Below are positions 10,272-22,532 of a stretch of DNA of 64,000 bases, piece after piece; position 1 is the first letter of the stretch, and each line of letters opens with the position of its first letter. Under the pieces are notes generated by a model. The model did not search any database, was not told the DNA's origin, and was given only the letters and a program-made list of their open reading frames with translations. The stretch covers positions 62,001 through 126,000 of the forward strand of contig JAJOZX010008796.1 in the NCBI GenBank assembly GCA_023014485.1. The letters are read 5' to 3'. Source of the DNA: Bathynomus jamesi. Its lineage: Eukaryota > Arthropoda > Malacostraca > Isopoda > Cirolanidae. Both the position numbers and the translations under genes were made by a program.

Positions 10272-13200
10272 TCCCCAGTAGTTAGTCCCCCTCCAACAGC
10301 AGGTAGTGACTCTCCTTTCACGTTGGAGGGGACTCAGGCTCCTGCGGAGTTTGTCCCCTCGTTAGTGAGGGGCTCTTCAACTCCCGACAGCCCTGGCTGT
10401 TCGAGAAACGGGTCGTGCTAGGGGGCGGTCAGAACAGGGGAGTCTCCCTCCGTGCAATGCTTTTTAATGCTAGGTCGATCAGGAACAAGTTTCGCGAGCT
10501 AAGGGCGCTCTTAGCATCAGAATACCAGGATATCGTTGCTATCACCGAGTCCTGGATTCATACTGATCGTAGGGACTACGTTGGGGAGTTCGAAATTCCC
10601 GGGTATAGAATGTTTCGCAAAGACCGCACCCGTGGGGAGGGGGGTGGGGTACTAATATACGTCAGGGACACGTTGAGTCCGGTTGACTGCCAGTTCCGGT
10701 CGGAACGGGAGCTGCTTGGCGTCGATCTGAACGTGGGAGGGACGAACTATAGGTTAATCTTGGTGTACAGACCTCCGCATCTCCTCCTCGAGGACGATAC
10801 AGCCCTGTACACCGAACTCAGTAGCCTGCTAGGGGATAGGGTGTGTGTAGTTTTAGGAGACTTCAGCTGTCGCGGCATAAAGTGGGAAAGCAGGACTGCT
10901 GATGCTGAAGGGAGGAGGCTAGTTGACTTTGCTGATGAGAACTTCCTCACTCAGTGGGTCAACGAGCCTACACGAGGCGAAAGCGTTCTAGACTTAGTAT
11001 TCACGACCGAAGACAACCTCGTCACTGGCCTCACCGTTGACGAATCATTGGGCGGGAGTGATCACGGTCTTATTAGGTTCCGTGTGTGTGTCCCTCGGGT
11101 GAAGCGTAGTAACTCGAGAGGCAGTAAGCTCGATCTCCGGTGGGCGAACTTTGTTAGCTCAGGGATAGCGTAGGAGAGATGGGGTTAGAGGTTGGCGGCG
11201 ATGTTGAGGGAGTGTGGAGTGCATTCCGGGACGAGTTTATGGTGCTGCAGTCTGCTGCCATACCCTCAAAACCGGTCACCCCTGCTTCAACGCAGCCTAA
11301 GTGGTTCAATCGTGACATCGCTTCGGCTATCCGAAATAGGAAAGTAGCGTATAGGAGCGCGAAGGCCAATCGTTCCCAAGAGAACACTGAAGCGTATGTC
11401 GACTGTGTAGGGAAGTGAAGGCGAAGGTTAGGCTAGCGAAACGTAACGAAGAACTACGGGTGGCAAGCCTCTGCAAGGGGAACCCTAAGGAATTCTTCAG
11501 TTATGTTAATAGTAGAAAGCCCATTAGAAGCATGACAGGTCCGTTAAAGGATGGAAGCGGCGTTCTGCGGAACTCCGACGCGGACATCGCTAATGTGCTT
11601 AATGAGTACTTTGCGGGAGTGTTCACCAGGGAGGATACCCGCGTTATCCCCAGCCAGGCGTGAGGCACGAAGGTTCTGGCCTGGATAGTGTTAGATGTAC
11701 GCGACAGTCGTTGCCGATAGAATAGACAAACTGAGCGCGTTTAAGGGTCCTGGGCCAGACCAGTTTCTCCCCAGAGTGTTGCGAGAAGTGCGCGACCAGG
11801 TGGCTCTCCACCTGGCTACAGTCTTCAACAAATCGTTGGAATGGGCCAGGTGCCTGGTGACTGGAGGGAAGCCAACGTGACCCCTATCTTTAAGAAAGGG
11901 GATCACGAAAGTCCAGGGAACTATCGTCCCATTAGTCTCACTTCAGTTGTAGGTAAATTATTAGAAGGGATAATAGCTGATAGGATCGTTGACCATTTGG
12001 ATTCCTACAAGCTGCTTGGGGACTCCCAACATGGGTTTAGACGGCATAGGTCGTGTCTCACCAACTTGCTCGAGTTTTTCCACGTCATGTTGAGTGAGTA
12101 CGATAAGAGTAGGGCGATTGATATACTTTATCTCGACTTTGAGAAAGCCTTTGATAAGGTACCTCACCGCCGGCTAATGGCGAAAGTGCGCGCGCTGGGT
12201 ATCGGTGGGGAAATAGGTAGGTAGATTGAAAACTGGCTGAGGAATAGGCGGCAGAGGGTGGTAATTAAAGGGGCTAGTTCGGGTTGGGCCTCGGTCACTA
12301 GTGGGGTTCCTCAGGGTTCCGTTTTGGGGCCGCTGTTGTTTATCATTTACATAAATGATATCGACGGTGGCATCGTCAGTCGGATCGCCCAATTCGCTGA
12401 TGACACCAAGCTTGGGGCCAATGTTGGGACGCCCGAAGCGATCGAGGAACTGCGTGCGGACCTAGGTAGGATAGGAGAGTGGTCCGAAAAATGGCAAATG
12501 CCGTTTAACTTGGGTAAATGCAAAGTGATGCACATTGGCTACGGCAATCCCAAGTCGGACTACTCGATGTTGGGTAGTAATATCGAGGTGACTGATTTAG
12601 AAAAGGACTTGGGTGTGCTAATTAGCAGCGATCTTAAGTTTACGAAACAGTGTGTAGAGGTGGAAAAGAAAGCCCAGAAACTATTGGGTTATATCAGGAG
12701 GCAATTTCAGTTTCGGAACAAGGAGATTGTGCTCTCACTGTACAATTCCCTTGTTCGGCCGCACCTGGAGTATGCTGTGCAGTTCTGGTCGCCCACCCTC
12801 AGGAAAAATATTGAGAGGCTGGAGCGAGTGCAGGCGAGGGCCACAAAGTTAATCCCTTCCGTTAGGCATATGGGCTACAATCGACGGGTACGCGCCCTGA
12901 ACTTGTTTTCGCTTGAAACTCGGAGGCTGCGCGGTCAACTGATCGAGGTTTTCAAGCTCTTACGCGGGTTCAACGATGTCGATTTTAGAAGTATGTTTAG
13001 TTTAAATGATAACCCAACTCGCAACAATGGTTGGAAGTTGGATGTGAAACGGTTTAGGACTAGTGTGTGTGGGAATTACTTTACGTATAAGATCTGTGAC
13101 ACATGGAACAGGTTACCTTCGGAAGTTGTGAACAGTTCCTCTGTGGATCAGTTCAAGAAAAGGGTAGACGAAATCCTGCACACTATTTGTGTGTGTAAAG

Positions 13201-13690
13201 ACATTTAGGACCTCAGTCTGCGGAAATTTCTTTTCCTATAAAATAGTTAATATCTGGAACCAACTTCCCTCAGAGGTTGTTTCCAGTCAAAGTGTAAATC
13301 TGTTTAAAAATAGGCTAGACAAAGTACTGAACACACTCATAGTTTAAGATTAAAACCTCAGAAAACTCTGCAGGAGTTCGCTTGCTCGGTGTCTCTGTGA
13401 GCAAGCTAAATATAGAGCTATTTATATATTCTCCACTTTCCTGTAAAATTTCCTTGGCTACTTTTCCAGGGTCAAGGTATTTTCTTCAACCTTTTTCCGT
13501 ACCTGCCTCTGGCAGGGAGGGAGCGGAGGTGGGGAGAGAGCCTTCTACTTTTCTATCCAGTTTTCTACTACTGCTAGGATAGTTGAAAGAAAAATAAACT
13601 TTTACAAAATTTTCCCTGGCACCCGTTGCCATTGGTACCTCCTCGGTATGGGCGCAAGGCCTTTTGAGGTACTTCTTTTCTTTTCCTTGT

Positions 13691-13723
<33 letters not shown>
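10272..13723 (+). mobile_element. CR1-like copy H (unit 2), ORF1 tail plus ORF2 plus 3' UTR
   Basis: It begins in the proline-rich repeat at the end of the AT-type ORF1 (TTCCCCAGTAGTTAGTCC) and runs through ORF2, the AT-type remnant, the 3' UTR and the (CT)n tail (13692-13723). The same start point recurs at 17008, 23798 and 28516 and marks the unit boundary of the higher-order repeat. Confidence 0.85.
10415..13208 (+). pseudogene. CR1-like ORF2 (endonuclease plus RT), copy H
   Basis: The endonuclease is open to 11173, with one change in its active-site neighbourhood (LGDFSCRG instead of LGDFNCRG). One-base losses near 11157, 11398, 11651, 11697 and 11841 break the linker, and TAG at 12222-12224 truncates the RT. 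The rest (12225-13208) is open, including FADDTKLG, and reads through the changed ORF2 stop to the TAG of CKDI. Because the damage is shared with C and H2, it is inactive by descent. Confidence 0.85.
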
Positions 13724-13725
<2 letters not shown>

Positions 13726-14147
13726 AGGTTGTTTCCAGTCAGTGTAAATCTGTTTAAAAATAGGCTAGACAAAGTACTGAACACGCTCATAGTTTAAGAT
13801 TAAAACCTCAGAAAACTCTGCAGGAGTTCGCTTGCTCGGTGTCTCTGTGAGCAAGCTAAATATAGAGCTATTTATATATTCTCCACTTTCCTGTAAAATT
13901 TCCTTGGCTACTTTTCCAGGGTGAAGGTATTTTCTTCAACCTTTTTCCGTACCTGCCTCTGGGAGGGATGGCGCGGAGGGTGGGGAGAGAGCCTTCTACT
14001 TTTCTATCCAGTTTTGTACTACTGTTAGGATAGTTGAAAGAAAAATAAACTTTCACAAAATTTTCCCTGGCACCCGTTGCCATTGGTACCTCCTCGGTAT
14101 GGGCCGCAAGGCCTTTTGAGGTACTTCTTTTCCTTGTAACTCCTTGT

Positions 14148-14185
<38 letters not shown>
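13724..14185 (+). mobile_element. CR1-like copy D2, 3' UTR fragment (duplicate of D)
   Basis: Start point and private changes match copy D, so it is its duplicate in unit 2 of the higher-order repeat. The (CT)n tail is shorter than in D. Confidence 0.85.
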
Positions 14186-14186
<1 letters not shown>

Positions 14187-15489
14187 AAGCTTGGGGCCAA
14201 TGTTGGGACGCCCGAAGCAATCGAGGAACTGCGTGCGGACCTAGGTAGGATAGGAGAGTGGTCCGAAAAATGGCAAATGCCGTTTAACTTGGGTAAATGC
14301 AAAGTGATGCACATTGGCTACGCCAATCCCAAGTCGGACTACTCGATGTTGGTAGTAATATCGAGGTGAATGATTTAGAAAAGGACTTGGGTGTGCTAAT
14401 TAGCAGCGACCTTAAGTTTACGAAACAGTGTGTAGAGGTGGAAAAGAAAGCCCAGAAACTATTGGGTTATATCAGGAGGCAATTTCAGTTTCGGAACAAG
14501 GAGATTGTGCTCTCACTGTACAATTCCCTTGTTCGGCCCGCACCTGGAGTATGCTGTGCAGTTCTGGTCGCCCACCCTCAGGAAAGATATTGTGAGGCTG
14601 GAGCGAGTGCAGGCGAGGGCCACAAAGTTAATCCCTTCCGTTAGGCATATGGGCTACAATCGACGGTTACGCGCCCTGAACTTGTTTTCGCTTGAAACTC
14701 GGAGGCTGCGCGGTCAACTGATCGAGGTTTTCAAGCTCTTACGCGGGTTCAACGATGTCGATTTTACAAGTATGTTTAGTTAAATGATAACCTAACTCGC
14801 AACAATGGTTTGGAAGTTGGATTTGAAACGGTTTAGGACTAGTGTGTGTGGGAATTACTTTACGTATAAGATCTGTGACACATGGAACAGGTTACCTTCG
14901 GAAGTTGTGAACAGTTCCTCTGTGGATCAGTTCAAGAAAAGGGTAGACGAAATCTTGCACACTATTTGAGTGTGTAAAGACATTTAGGACCTCAGTCTGC
15001 GGAAATTCTTTTCCTATAAAATAGTTAATATCTGGAAACAACTTCCCTCAGAGGTTTTTCCAGTCAAAGTGTAAATCTGTTTAAAAATAGGCTAGACAAA
15101 GTACTGAAAAATCATAGTTTAAGATTAAAACCTCAGAAAACTTGCAGGAGTTCGCTTGCCGGTGTCTCTGTGAGCAAGCTAAATATAGAGCTATTTATAT
15201 ATTCTCCACTTTCCTGTAAAATTTCCTTGGTACTTTTCCAGGGTCAAGGTATTTTCTCAACCTTTTCCGTACCTGCCTCTGGCAGGGAGGGAGCGGGGGT
15301 GGGGAGAGAGCCTTCTATTTTCTATCCAGTTTTCTACTACTGTAGGATAGTTGAAAGAAAAAAAACTTTTACAAAATTTTCCTGGCACCCGTTGCTATGG
15401 TACCTCCTCGGTAGGGCCGCAAGGCCTTTGAGGTACTTCTTTCATTGTAACTCCTTGAACTCTCTCTCTCTCTCGCTCTCTCTCTCTCT
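14186..15489 (+). mobile_element. CR1-like copy E2, ORF2 C-terminal third plus 3' UTR (duplicate of E)
   Basis: It has the same start and the same truncating deletion as E. It adds a base loss near 14350 (GATGTTGGTAGT) and an extra C near 14538 (CGGCCCGCACC). From about 15000 onward single-base losses become very frequent (for example GGAAATTCTTTTCC and CAACCTTTTCCG), unlike E and E3. Confidence 0.8.
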
Positions 15490-15771
15490 GTAAAATTTCC
15501 TGGCTAACCTGTAAAAGTCCTTGGCTACTTTCCAGGTCAAGGTATTGCTTCAATCTTTTGTCCGTACCTGCCTCTGGCAGGGAGGAGCGGAGGGTGGGGA
15601 GAGAGCCTTCTACTTTTCTTCAGTTTTCTACTATGCTAGGATAGTTGAAGAAAAAATAAACTTTTACAAAATTTTCCCTGGCACCCGTTGCCATTGGTAC
15701 TCCCGATATGGGCCGCAAGGCCTTTTGAGTTACTTCTTTTCCGTGTAACTCTCTCTCTCTCTCTCTCTCTC
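15490..15771 (+). mobile_element. CR1-like copy F2, 3' UTR fragment (duplicate of F)
   Basis: This is the duplicate of copy F, with many extra single-base losses (for example GTAAAAGTCCTTGG and ACTATGCTAGG). Confidence 0.75.
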
Positions 15772-17007
15772 GCAGGGGTATAAAGGTTATGCACGTCCTT
15801 ATGCGTGTTGTAAACTTATACTTGGGGTGTGACAGCCCTCCGGTCCCGAGTCGTGGGATTCTAGAGAAATGGCTGCCAATTCCTTTAGGTTCTCTCTTTC
15901 GGGAGGGCGGGTGAAGTCTGTTGTACAAACTGTCCCGTGGGTTACTAGGACCCTTCCCATCCCACTCTGTCCTTTAGCTTAGGTTAGGGATGTTCTCTTG
16001 ACTGCAAAAAAAAAGAAAAACTTTTAGTATTGTCTTTTCTCTACTGTTACGATTAGGACGCTACTGCTATCTCATGCGTGGGAAGAGAGGCTTGGAAACC
16101 TCTATAAATAACACCAGTTAACTTCAGTTGTAGGTAAATATTTAGAGGGGATAATAGCGAGAGGATGTTGACCATTTGGATTCCTACAAGCTACTTGTGG
16201 ACTCCAACATGGGTTTAGACGGCATAGGTCTTGTTCACCCATCATGCCTCGAGTTTTCTACGTCATGTTGAGTGATTATGATAAGAGTAGGGCGATTGAT
16301 TAGAAGGCCTTGATAAGGTACTCACGCCGGCTAATGGCCGAAGTGCGCGCGCTGGGTATGGTGAGGAAGTAGGTAGGTGGATTGGAAACTGGCGAAAAAT
16401 GCCACAAAGTTAATCCCTTTCGTTAGGCATATGGGCTACAATCGACGTATGTGACGCGGGTTCAAAGATGTCGATTTTAGAAGCATGTTTAGTTCAAATG
16501 ATAACCCAACTCGCAACAATGGTTAGAAGTTGGATTTGAAACGATTTAGGACTAGTATATGTGGAATTACTTTAACACGTGATAGTTTAAGATTAAAACA
16601 TAAGAAAACTCTGCAGGAGTTCGCTTGCACGGTGTTCTCTGTGAGCAAGTAAATATAGAGCTTTTATATATTCTCCACTTTCCTGTAAAATTTCCTTGGC
16701 TACTTTTCCAGGGTCAAGTATTTTCTTCAACCTTTTCCGTACCTGCCTCTGGCAGGGAGGGAGCGGGAGGGTGGGGAGAGAGCCTTCTACTTTTCTACCA
16801 GTTTTCTACGCTGCTAGGATAGTGAAAGAAAAATAAACTTTAATAACAACAACAGTCCTCGTGGATCAGTTCAAGAAAAGGTTAGACCAAATTTGCACGT
16901 GTAGAAAATTTTCCTGGCACACCGTTGCCATTGGTACCTCCTCGGTATGGGCGCAAGGCCTTTTGAGGTACTTCTTTTCCTCCTTGAAACTCTCTCTCTC
17001 TCTCTCT
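15772..17007 (+). mobile_element. CR1-like copy G2, internally deleted derivative (duplicate of G)
   Basis: It has the same internal junctions as G (5' UTR fused to RT, AT-type 3' UTR fused to the GC-type ORF2 end) and so is a duplicate, not an independent deletion. It carries many single-base indels relative to G, G3 and G4. Confidence 0.8.
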
Positions 17008-20000
17008 TCCCCAGTAGTTAGTCCCCCTCCAACAGCAGTAGTGATCTCCTTTCAGTTGGAGGGGACTCAGGCTCCTGCGGAGTTTGTCCCTCGTTAAGTG
17101 AGGGGCTCTTCAACTCCGACAGCCTGGCTGTTCGAGAAAAACGGGTCGTGCTAGGGGGCGGTCAGAACAGGGGAGTCTCCTCCGTGCAATGCTTTTTAAT
17201 GCATAGGCGATCAGGAACAAAGTTTCGCGAGCTAAGGGCGCTCTTAGCATCAGAATACCAGGATATCGTTGCTATCACCGAGTCCTGGATTCATACTGAT
17301 CGTAGGGACACGTTGGGAGTTCGAAATTCGGGTATAGAATGTTCGCAAAGACCGCACCCGTGGGGAGGGGGGTGGGGTACTAATATACGTCAGGGACACG
17401 TTGAGTCCGGTTGGATGCCAGTTCCGGTCGGAACGGGAGCTGCTTGGGTCGATTGAACGTGGGAGGGACGAACTATAGGAATCTTGGTGTACAGACCTCC
17501 GCATCTCCTCCTCGAGGACGATACAGCCCTGTACACCGAACTCAGTAGCCTGCTAGGGGATAGGGTGTGTGTAGTTTTAGGAGACTTCAGCTGTCGCGGC
17601 ATAAAGTGGGAAAGCAGGACTGCTGATGCTGAAGGGAGGAGGCTAGTTGACTTTGCTGATGAGAACTTCCTCACTCAGTGGGTCAACGAGCCTACACGAG
17701 GCGAAAGCGTTCTAGACTAGTATTCACGACCGAAGACAACCTCGTCACTGGCCTCACCGTTGACGAATCATTGGGCGGGAGTGATCACGGTCTTATTAGG
17801 TTCCGTGTGTGTGTCCCTCGGGTGAAGCGTAGTAACTCGAGAGGCAGTAAGCTCGATCTCCGGTGGGCGAACTTTGTTAGCCTCAGGGATAGCGTAGGAG
17901 AGATGGGGTTAGAGGTTGGCGGCGATGTTGAGGGAGTGTGGAGTGCATTCCGGGACGAGTTTATGGTGCTGCAGTCTGCTGCCATACCCTCAAAACCGGT
18001 CACCCCTGCTTCAACGCAGCCTAAGTGGTTCAATCGTGACATCGCTTCGGCTATCCGAAATAGGAAAGTAGCGTATAGGAGCGCGAAGGCCAATCGTTCC
18101 CAAGAGAACACTGAAGCGTATGTCCGACTGTGTAGGGAAGTGAAGGCGAAGGTTAGGCTAGCGAAACGTAACGAAGAACTACGGGTGGCAAGCCTCTGCA
18201 AGGGGAACCCTAAGGAATTCTTCAGTTATGTTAATAGTAGAAAGCCCATTAGAAGCATGACAGGTCCGTTAAAGGATGGAAGCGGCGTTCTGCGGAACTC
18301 CGACGCGGACATCGCTAATGTGCTTAATGAGTACTTTGCGGGAGTGTTCACCAGGGAGGATACCCGCGTTATCCCCGAGCCAGGCGTGAGGCACGAAGGT
18401 TCTGGCCTGGATAGTGTTAGATGTAACGCGACAGTCGTTACCGATAGAATAGACAAACTGAGCGCGTTTAAGGGTCCTGGGCCAGACCAGTTTCTCCCCA
18501 GAGTGTTGCGAGAAGTGCGCGACCAGGTGGCTCTCCACTGGCTACAGTCTTCAACAAATCGTTGGAGATGGGCCAGGTGCCTGGTGACTGAAGGGAAGCC
18601 AACGTGACCCCTATCTTTAAGAAAGGGGATCACGAAAGTCCAGGGAACTATCGTCCCATTAGTCTCACTTCAGTTGTAGGTAAATTATTAGAAGGGATAA
18701 TAGCTGATAGGATCGTTGACCATTTGGATTCCTACAAGCTGCTTGGGGACTCCCAACATGGGTTTAGACGGCATAGGTCGTGTCTCACCAACTTGCTCGA
18801 GTTTTTCCACGTCATGTTGAGTGAGTACGATAAGAGTAGGGCGATTGATATACTTTATCTCGACTTTGAGAAAGCCTTTGATAAGGTACCTCACCGCCGG
18901 CTAATGGCGAAAGTGCGCGCGCTGGGTATCGGTGGGGAAATAGGTAGGTAGATTGAAAACTGGCTGAGGAATAGGCGGCAGAGGGTGGTAATTAAAGGGG
19001 CTAGTTCGGGTTGGGCCTCGGTCACTAGTGGGGTTCCTCAGGGTTCCGTTTTGGGGCCGCTGTTGTTTATCATTTACATAAATGATATCGACGGTGGCAT
19101 CGTCAGTCGGATCGCCCAATTCGCTGATGACACCAAGCTTGGGGCCAATGTTGGGACGCCCGAAGCGATCGAGGAACTGCGTGCGGACCTAGGTAGGATA
19201 GGAGAGTGGTCCGAAAAATGGCAAATGCCGTTTAACTTGGGTAAATGCAAAGTGATGCACATTGGCTACGGCAATCCCAAGTCGGACTACTCGATGTTGG
19301 GTAGTAATATCGAGGTGACTGATTTAGAAAAGGACTTGGGTGTGCTAATTAGCAGCGATCTTAAGTTTACGAAACAGTGTGTAGAGGTGGAAAAGAAAGC
19401 CCAGAAACTATTGGGTTATATCAGGAGGCAATTTCAGTTTCGGAACAAGGAGATTGTGCTCTCACTGTACAATTCCCTTGTTCGGCCGCACCTGGAGTAT
19501 GCTGTGCAGTTCTGGTCGCCCACCCTCAGGAAAAATATTGAGAGGCTGGAGCGAGTGCAGGCGAGGGCCACAAAGTTAATCCCTTCCGTTAGGCATATGG
19601 GCTACAATCGACGGGTACGCGCCCTGAACTTGTTTTCGCTTGAAACTCGGAGGCTGCGCGGTCAACTGATCGAGGTTTTCAAGCTCTTACGCGGGTTCAA
19701 CGATGTCGATTTTAGAAGTATGTTTAGTTTAAATGATAACCCAACTCGCAACAATGGTTGGAAGTTGGATGTGAAACGGTTTAGGACTAGTGTGTGTGGG
19801 AATTACTTTACGTATAAGATCTGTGACACATGGAACAGGTTACCTTCGGAAGTTGTGAACAGTTCCTCTGTGGATCAGTTCAAGAAAAGGGTAGACGAAA
19901 TCCTGCACACTATTTGTGTGTGTAAAGACATTTAGGACCTCAGTCTGCGGAAATTTCTTTTCCTATAAAATAGTTAATATCTGGAACCAACTTCCCTCAG

Positions 20001-20448
20001 AGGTTGTTTCCAGTCAAAGTGTAAATCTGTTTAAAAATAGGCTAGACAAAGTACTAAACACACTCATAGTTTAAGATTAAAGCCTCAGAAAACTCTGCAG
20101 GAGTTCGCTTGCTCGGTGTCTCTGTGAGCAAGCTAAATATAGAGCAATTTATATATTCTCCACTTTCCTGTAAAATTTCCTTGGCTACTTTTCCAGGGTC
20201 AAGGTATTTTCTTCAACCTTTTTCCGTACCTGCCTCTGGCAGGGAGGGAGCGGATGGTGGGGAGAGAGCCTTCTACTTTTCTATCCAGTTTTCTACTACT
20301 GCTAGGATAGTTGAAAGAAAAATAAACTTTCACAAAATTTTCCCTGGCACCCGTTGCCATTGGTACCTCCTCGGTATGGGTCGCAAGGCCTTTTGAGGTA
20401 CTTCTTTTCTTTTCCTTGTAACTCTCTCTCTCTCTCTCTCTCTCTCTC
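17008..20448 (+). mobile_element. CR1-like copy H2 (unit 3), ORF1 tail plus ORF2 plus 3' UTR
   Basis: It has the same start in the ORF1 proline repeat as copy H and ends in the (CT)n tract at 20421-20448. The first 700 bases are indel-rich, the rest is clean. It has an AT-type remnant and 3' UTR like copy C, including the private GGGTCGCAAGG in the terminal hairpin shared with C. Confidence 0.85.
17148..19935 (+). pseudogene. CR1-like ORF2 (endonuclease plus RT), copy H2
   Basis: The endonuclease half is shattered by small indels up to about 17720. The frame is then open from 17678 to 18607, broken by a base loss near 18537 and a TGA (Trp codon) near 18589, both near the start of RT. TAG at 18949-18951 is the shared stop. 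The frame 18985-19935 holds motif B, FADDTKLG and the C-terminal domain, and reads through the mutated ORF2 stop. Confidence 0.85.
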
Positions 20449-20872
20449 AGAGGTTGTTTCCAGTCAGTGTAAATCTGTTTAAAAATAGGCTAGACAAAGT
20501 ACTGAACACGCTCATAGTTTAAGATTAAAACCTCAGAAAACTCTGCAGGAGTTCGCTTGCTCGGTGTCTCTGTGAGCAAGCTAAATATAGAGCTATTTAT
20601 ATATTCTCCACTTTCCTGTAAAATTTCCTTGGCTACTTTTCCAGGGTGAAGGTATTTTCTTCAACCTTTTTCCGTACCTGCCTCTGGGAGGGATGGCGCG
20701 GAGGGTGGGGAGAGAGCCTTCTACTTTTCTATCCAGTTTTGTACTACTGTTAGGATAGTTGAAAGAAAAATAAACTTTCACAAAATTTTCCCTGGCACCC
20801 GTTGCCATTGGTACCTCCTCGGTATGGGCCGCAAGGCCTTTTGAGGTACTTCTTTTCCTTGTAACTCCTTGT

Positions 20873-20909
<37 letters not shown>
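20449..20909 (+). mobile_element. CR1-like copy D3, 3' UTR fragment (duplicate of D)
   Basis: This is the third copy of the D block, in the same place relative to its unit and with the same private changes. Confidence 0.85.
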
Positions 20910-20911
<2 letters not shown>

Positions 20912-22200
20912 AAGCTTGGGGCCAATGTTGGGACGCCCGAAGCAATCGAGGAACTGCGTGCGGACCTAGGTAGGATAGGAGAGTGGTCCGAAAAATGGCA
21001 AATGCCGTTTAACTTGGGTAAATGCAAAGTGATGCACATTGGCTACGCCAATCCCAAGTCGGACTACTCGATGTTGGGTAGTAATATCGAGGTGAATGAT
21101 TTAGAAAAGGACTTGGGTGTGCTAATTAGCAGCGACCTTAAGTTTACGAAACAGTGTGTAGAGGTGGAAAAGAAAGCCCAGAAACTATTGGGTTATATCA
21201 GGAGGCAATTTCAGTTTCGGAACAAGGAGATTGTGCTCTCACTGTACAATTCCCTTGTTCGGCCGCACCTGGAGTATGCTGTGCAGTTCTGGTCGCCCAC
21301 CCTCAGGAAAGATATTGTGAGGCTGGAGCGAGTGCAGGCGAGGGCCACAAAGTTAATCCCTTCCGTTAGGCATATGGGCTACAATCGACGGTTACGCGCC
21401 CTGAACTTGTTTTCGCTTGAAACTCGGAGGCTGCGCGGTCAACTGATCGAGGTTTTCAAGCTCTTACGCGGGTTCAACGATGTCGATTTTACAAGTATGT
21501 TTAGTTAAATGATAACCTAACTCGCAACAATGGTTGGAAGTTGGATTTGAAACGGTTTAGGACTAGTGTGTGTGGGAATTACTTTACGTATAAGATCTGT
21601 GACACATGGAACAGGTTACCTTCGGAAGTTGTGAACAGTTCCTCTGTGGATCAGTTCAAGAAAAGGGTAGACGAAATCTTGCACACTATTTGAGTGTGTA
21701 AAGACATTTAGGACCTCAGTCTGCGGAAATTTCTTTTCCTATAAAATAGTTAATATCTGGAACCAACTTCCCTCAGAGGTTGTTTCCAGTCAAAGTGTAA
21801 ATCTGTTTAAAAATAGGCTAGACAAAGTACTGAACACACTCATAGTTTAAGATTAAAACCTCAGAAAACTCTGCAGGAGTTCGCTTGCTCGGTGTCTCTG
21901 TGAGCAAGCTAAATATAGAGCTATTTATATATTCTCCACTTTCCTGTAAAATTTCCTTGGCTACTTTTCCAGGGTCAAGGTATTTTCTTCAACCTTTTTC
22001 CGTACCTGCCTCTGGCAGGGAGGGAGCGGAGGGTGGGGAGAGAGCCTTCTACTTTTCTATCCAGTTTTCTACTACTGCTAGGATAGTTGAAAGAAAAATA
22101 AACTTTTACAAAATTTTCCCTGGCACCCGTTGCTATTGGTACCTCCTCGGTATGGGCCGCAAGGCCTTTTGAGGTACTTCTTTTCATTGTAACTCCTTGT

Positions 22201-22238
<38 letters not shown>
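20910..22238 (+). mobile_element. CR1-like copy E3, ORF2 C-terminal third plus 3' UTR (duplicate of E)
   Basis: It matches E almost base for base, with the same AAGCTTGGGG start and the same deletion that ends the frame near 21508. The original ORF2 stop is at 21691-21693. The (CT)n tail (22203-22238) differs in length from E. Confidence 0.85.
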
Positions 22239-22242
<4 letters not shown>

Positions 22243-22532
22243 AATTTCCTTGGCTAACCTGTAAAAGTTCCTTGGCTACTTTTCCAGGGTCAAGGTATTT
22301 GCTTCAATCTTTTTCCGTACCTGCCTCTGGCAGGGAGGGAGCGGAGGGTGGGGAGAGAGCCTTCTACTTTTCTATCCAGTTTTCTACTACTGCTAGGATA
22401 GTTGAAAGAAAAATAAACTTTTACAAAATTTTCCCTGGCACCCGTTGCCATTGGTACCTCCTCGATATGGGCCGCAAGGCCTTTTGAGTTACTTCTTTTC
22501 CTTGTAACTCTCTCTCTCTCTCTCTCTCTCTC
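22239..22532 (+). mobile_element. CR1-like copy F3, 3' UTR fragment (duplicate of F)
   Basis: It has the same short 3' UTR piece and the same private CCTCGATATGG as copy F, and ends in (CT)n at 22508-22532. Confidence 0.85.

Larger units (their letters stand above)
14990..17725. other. Segment with unusually dense single-base indels
   Basis: Compared with the equivalent stretches in units 1 and 3, this part has a small insertion or deletion every few tens of bases, mostly in homopolymers (AACTCCGACAGCCTGGC against AACTCCCGACAGCCCTGGC; CGAGAAAAACGGG against CGAGAAACGGG). The pattern starts and stops abruptly while the flanking copies stay clean. It is more like unpolished long-read sequence than biological decay. 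Confidence 0.7.
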
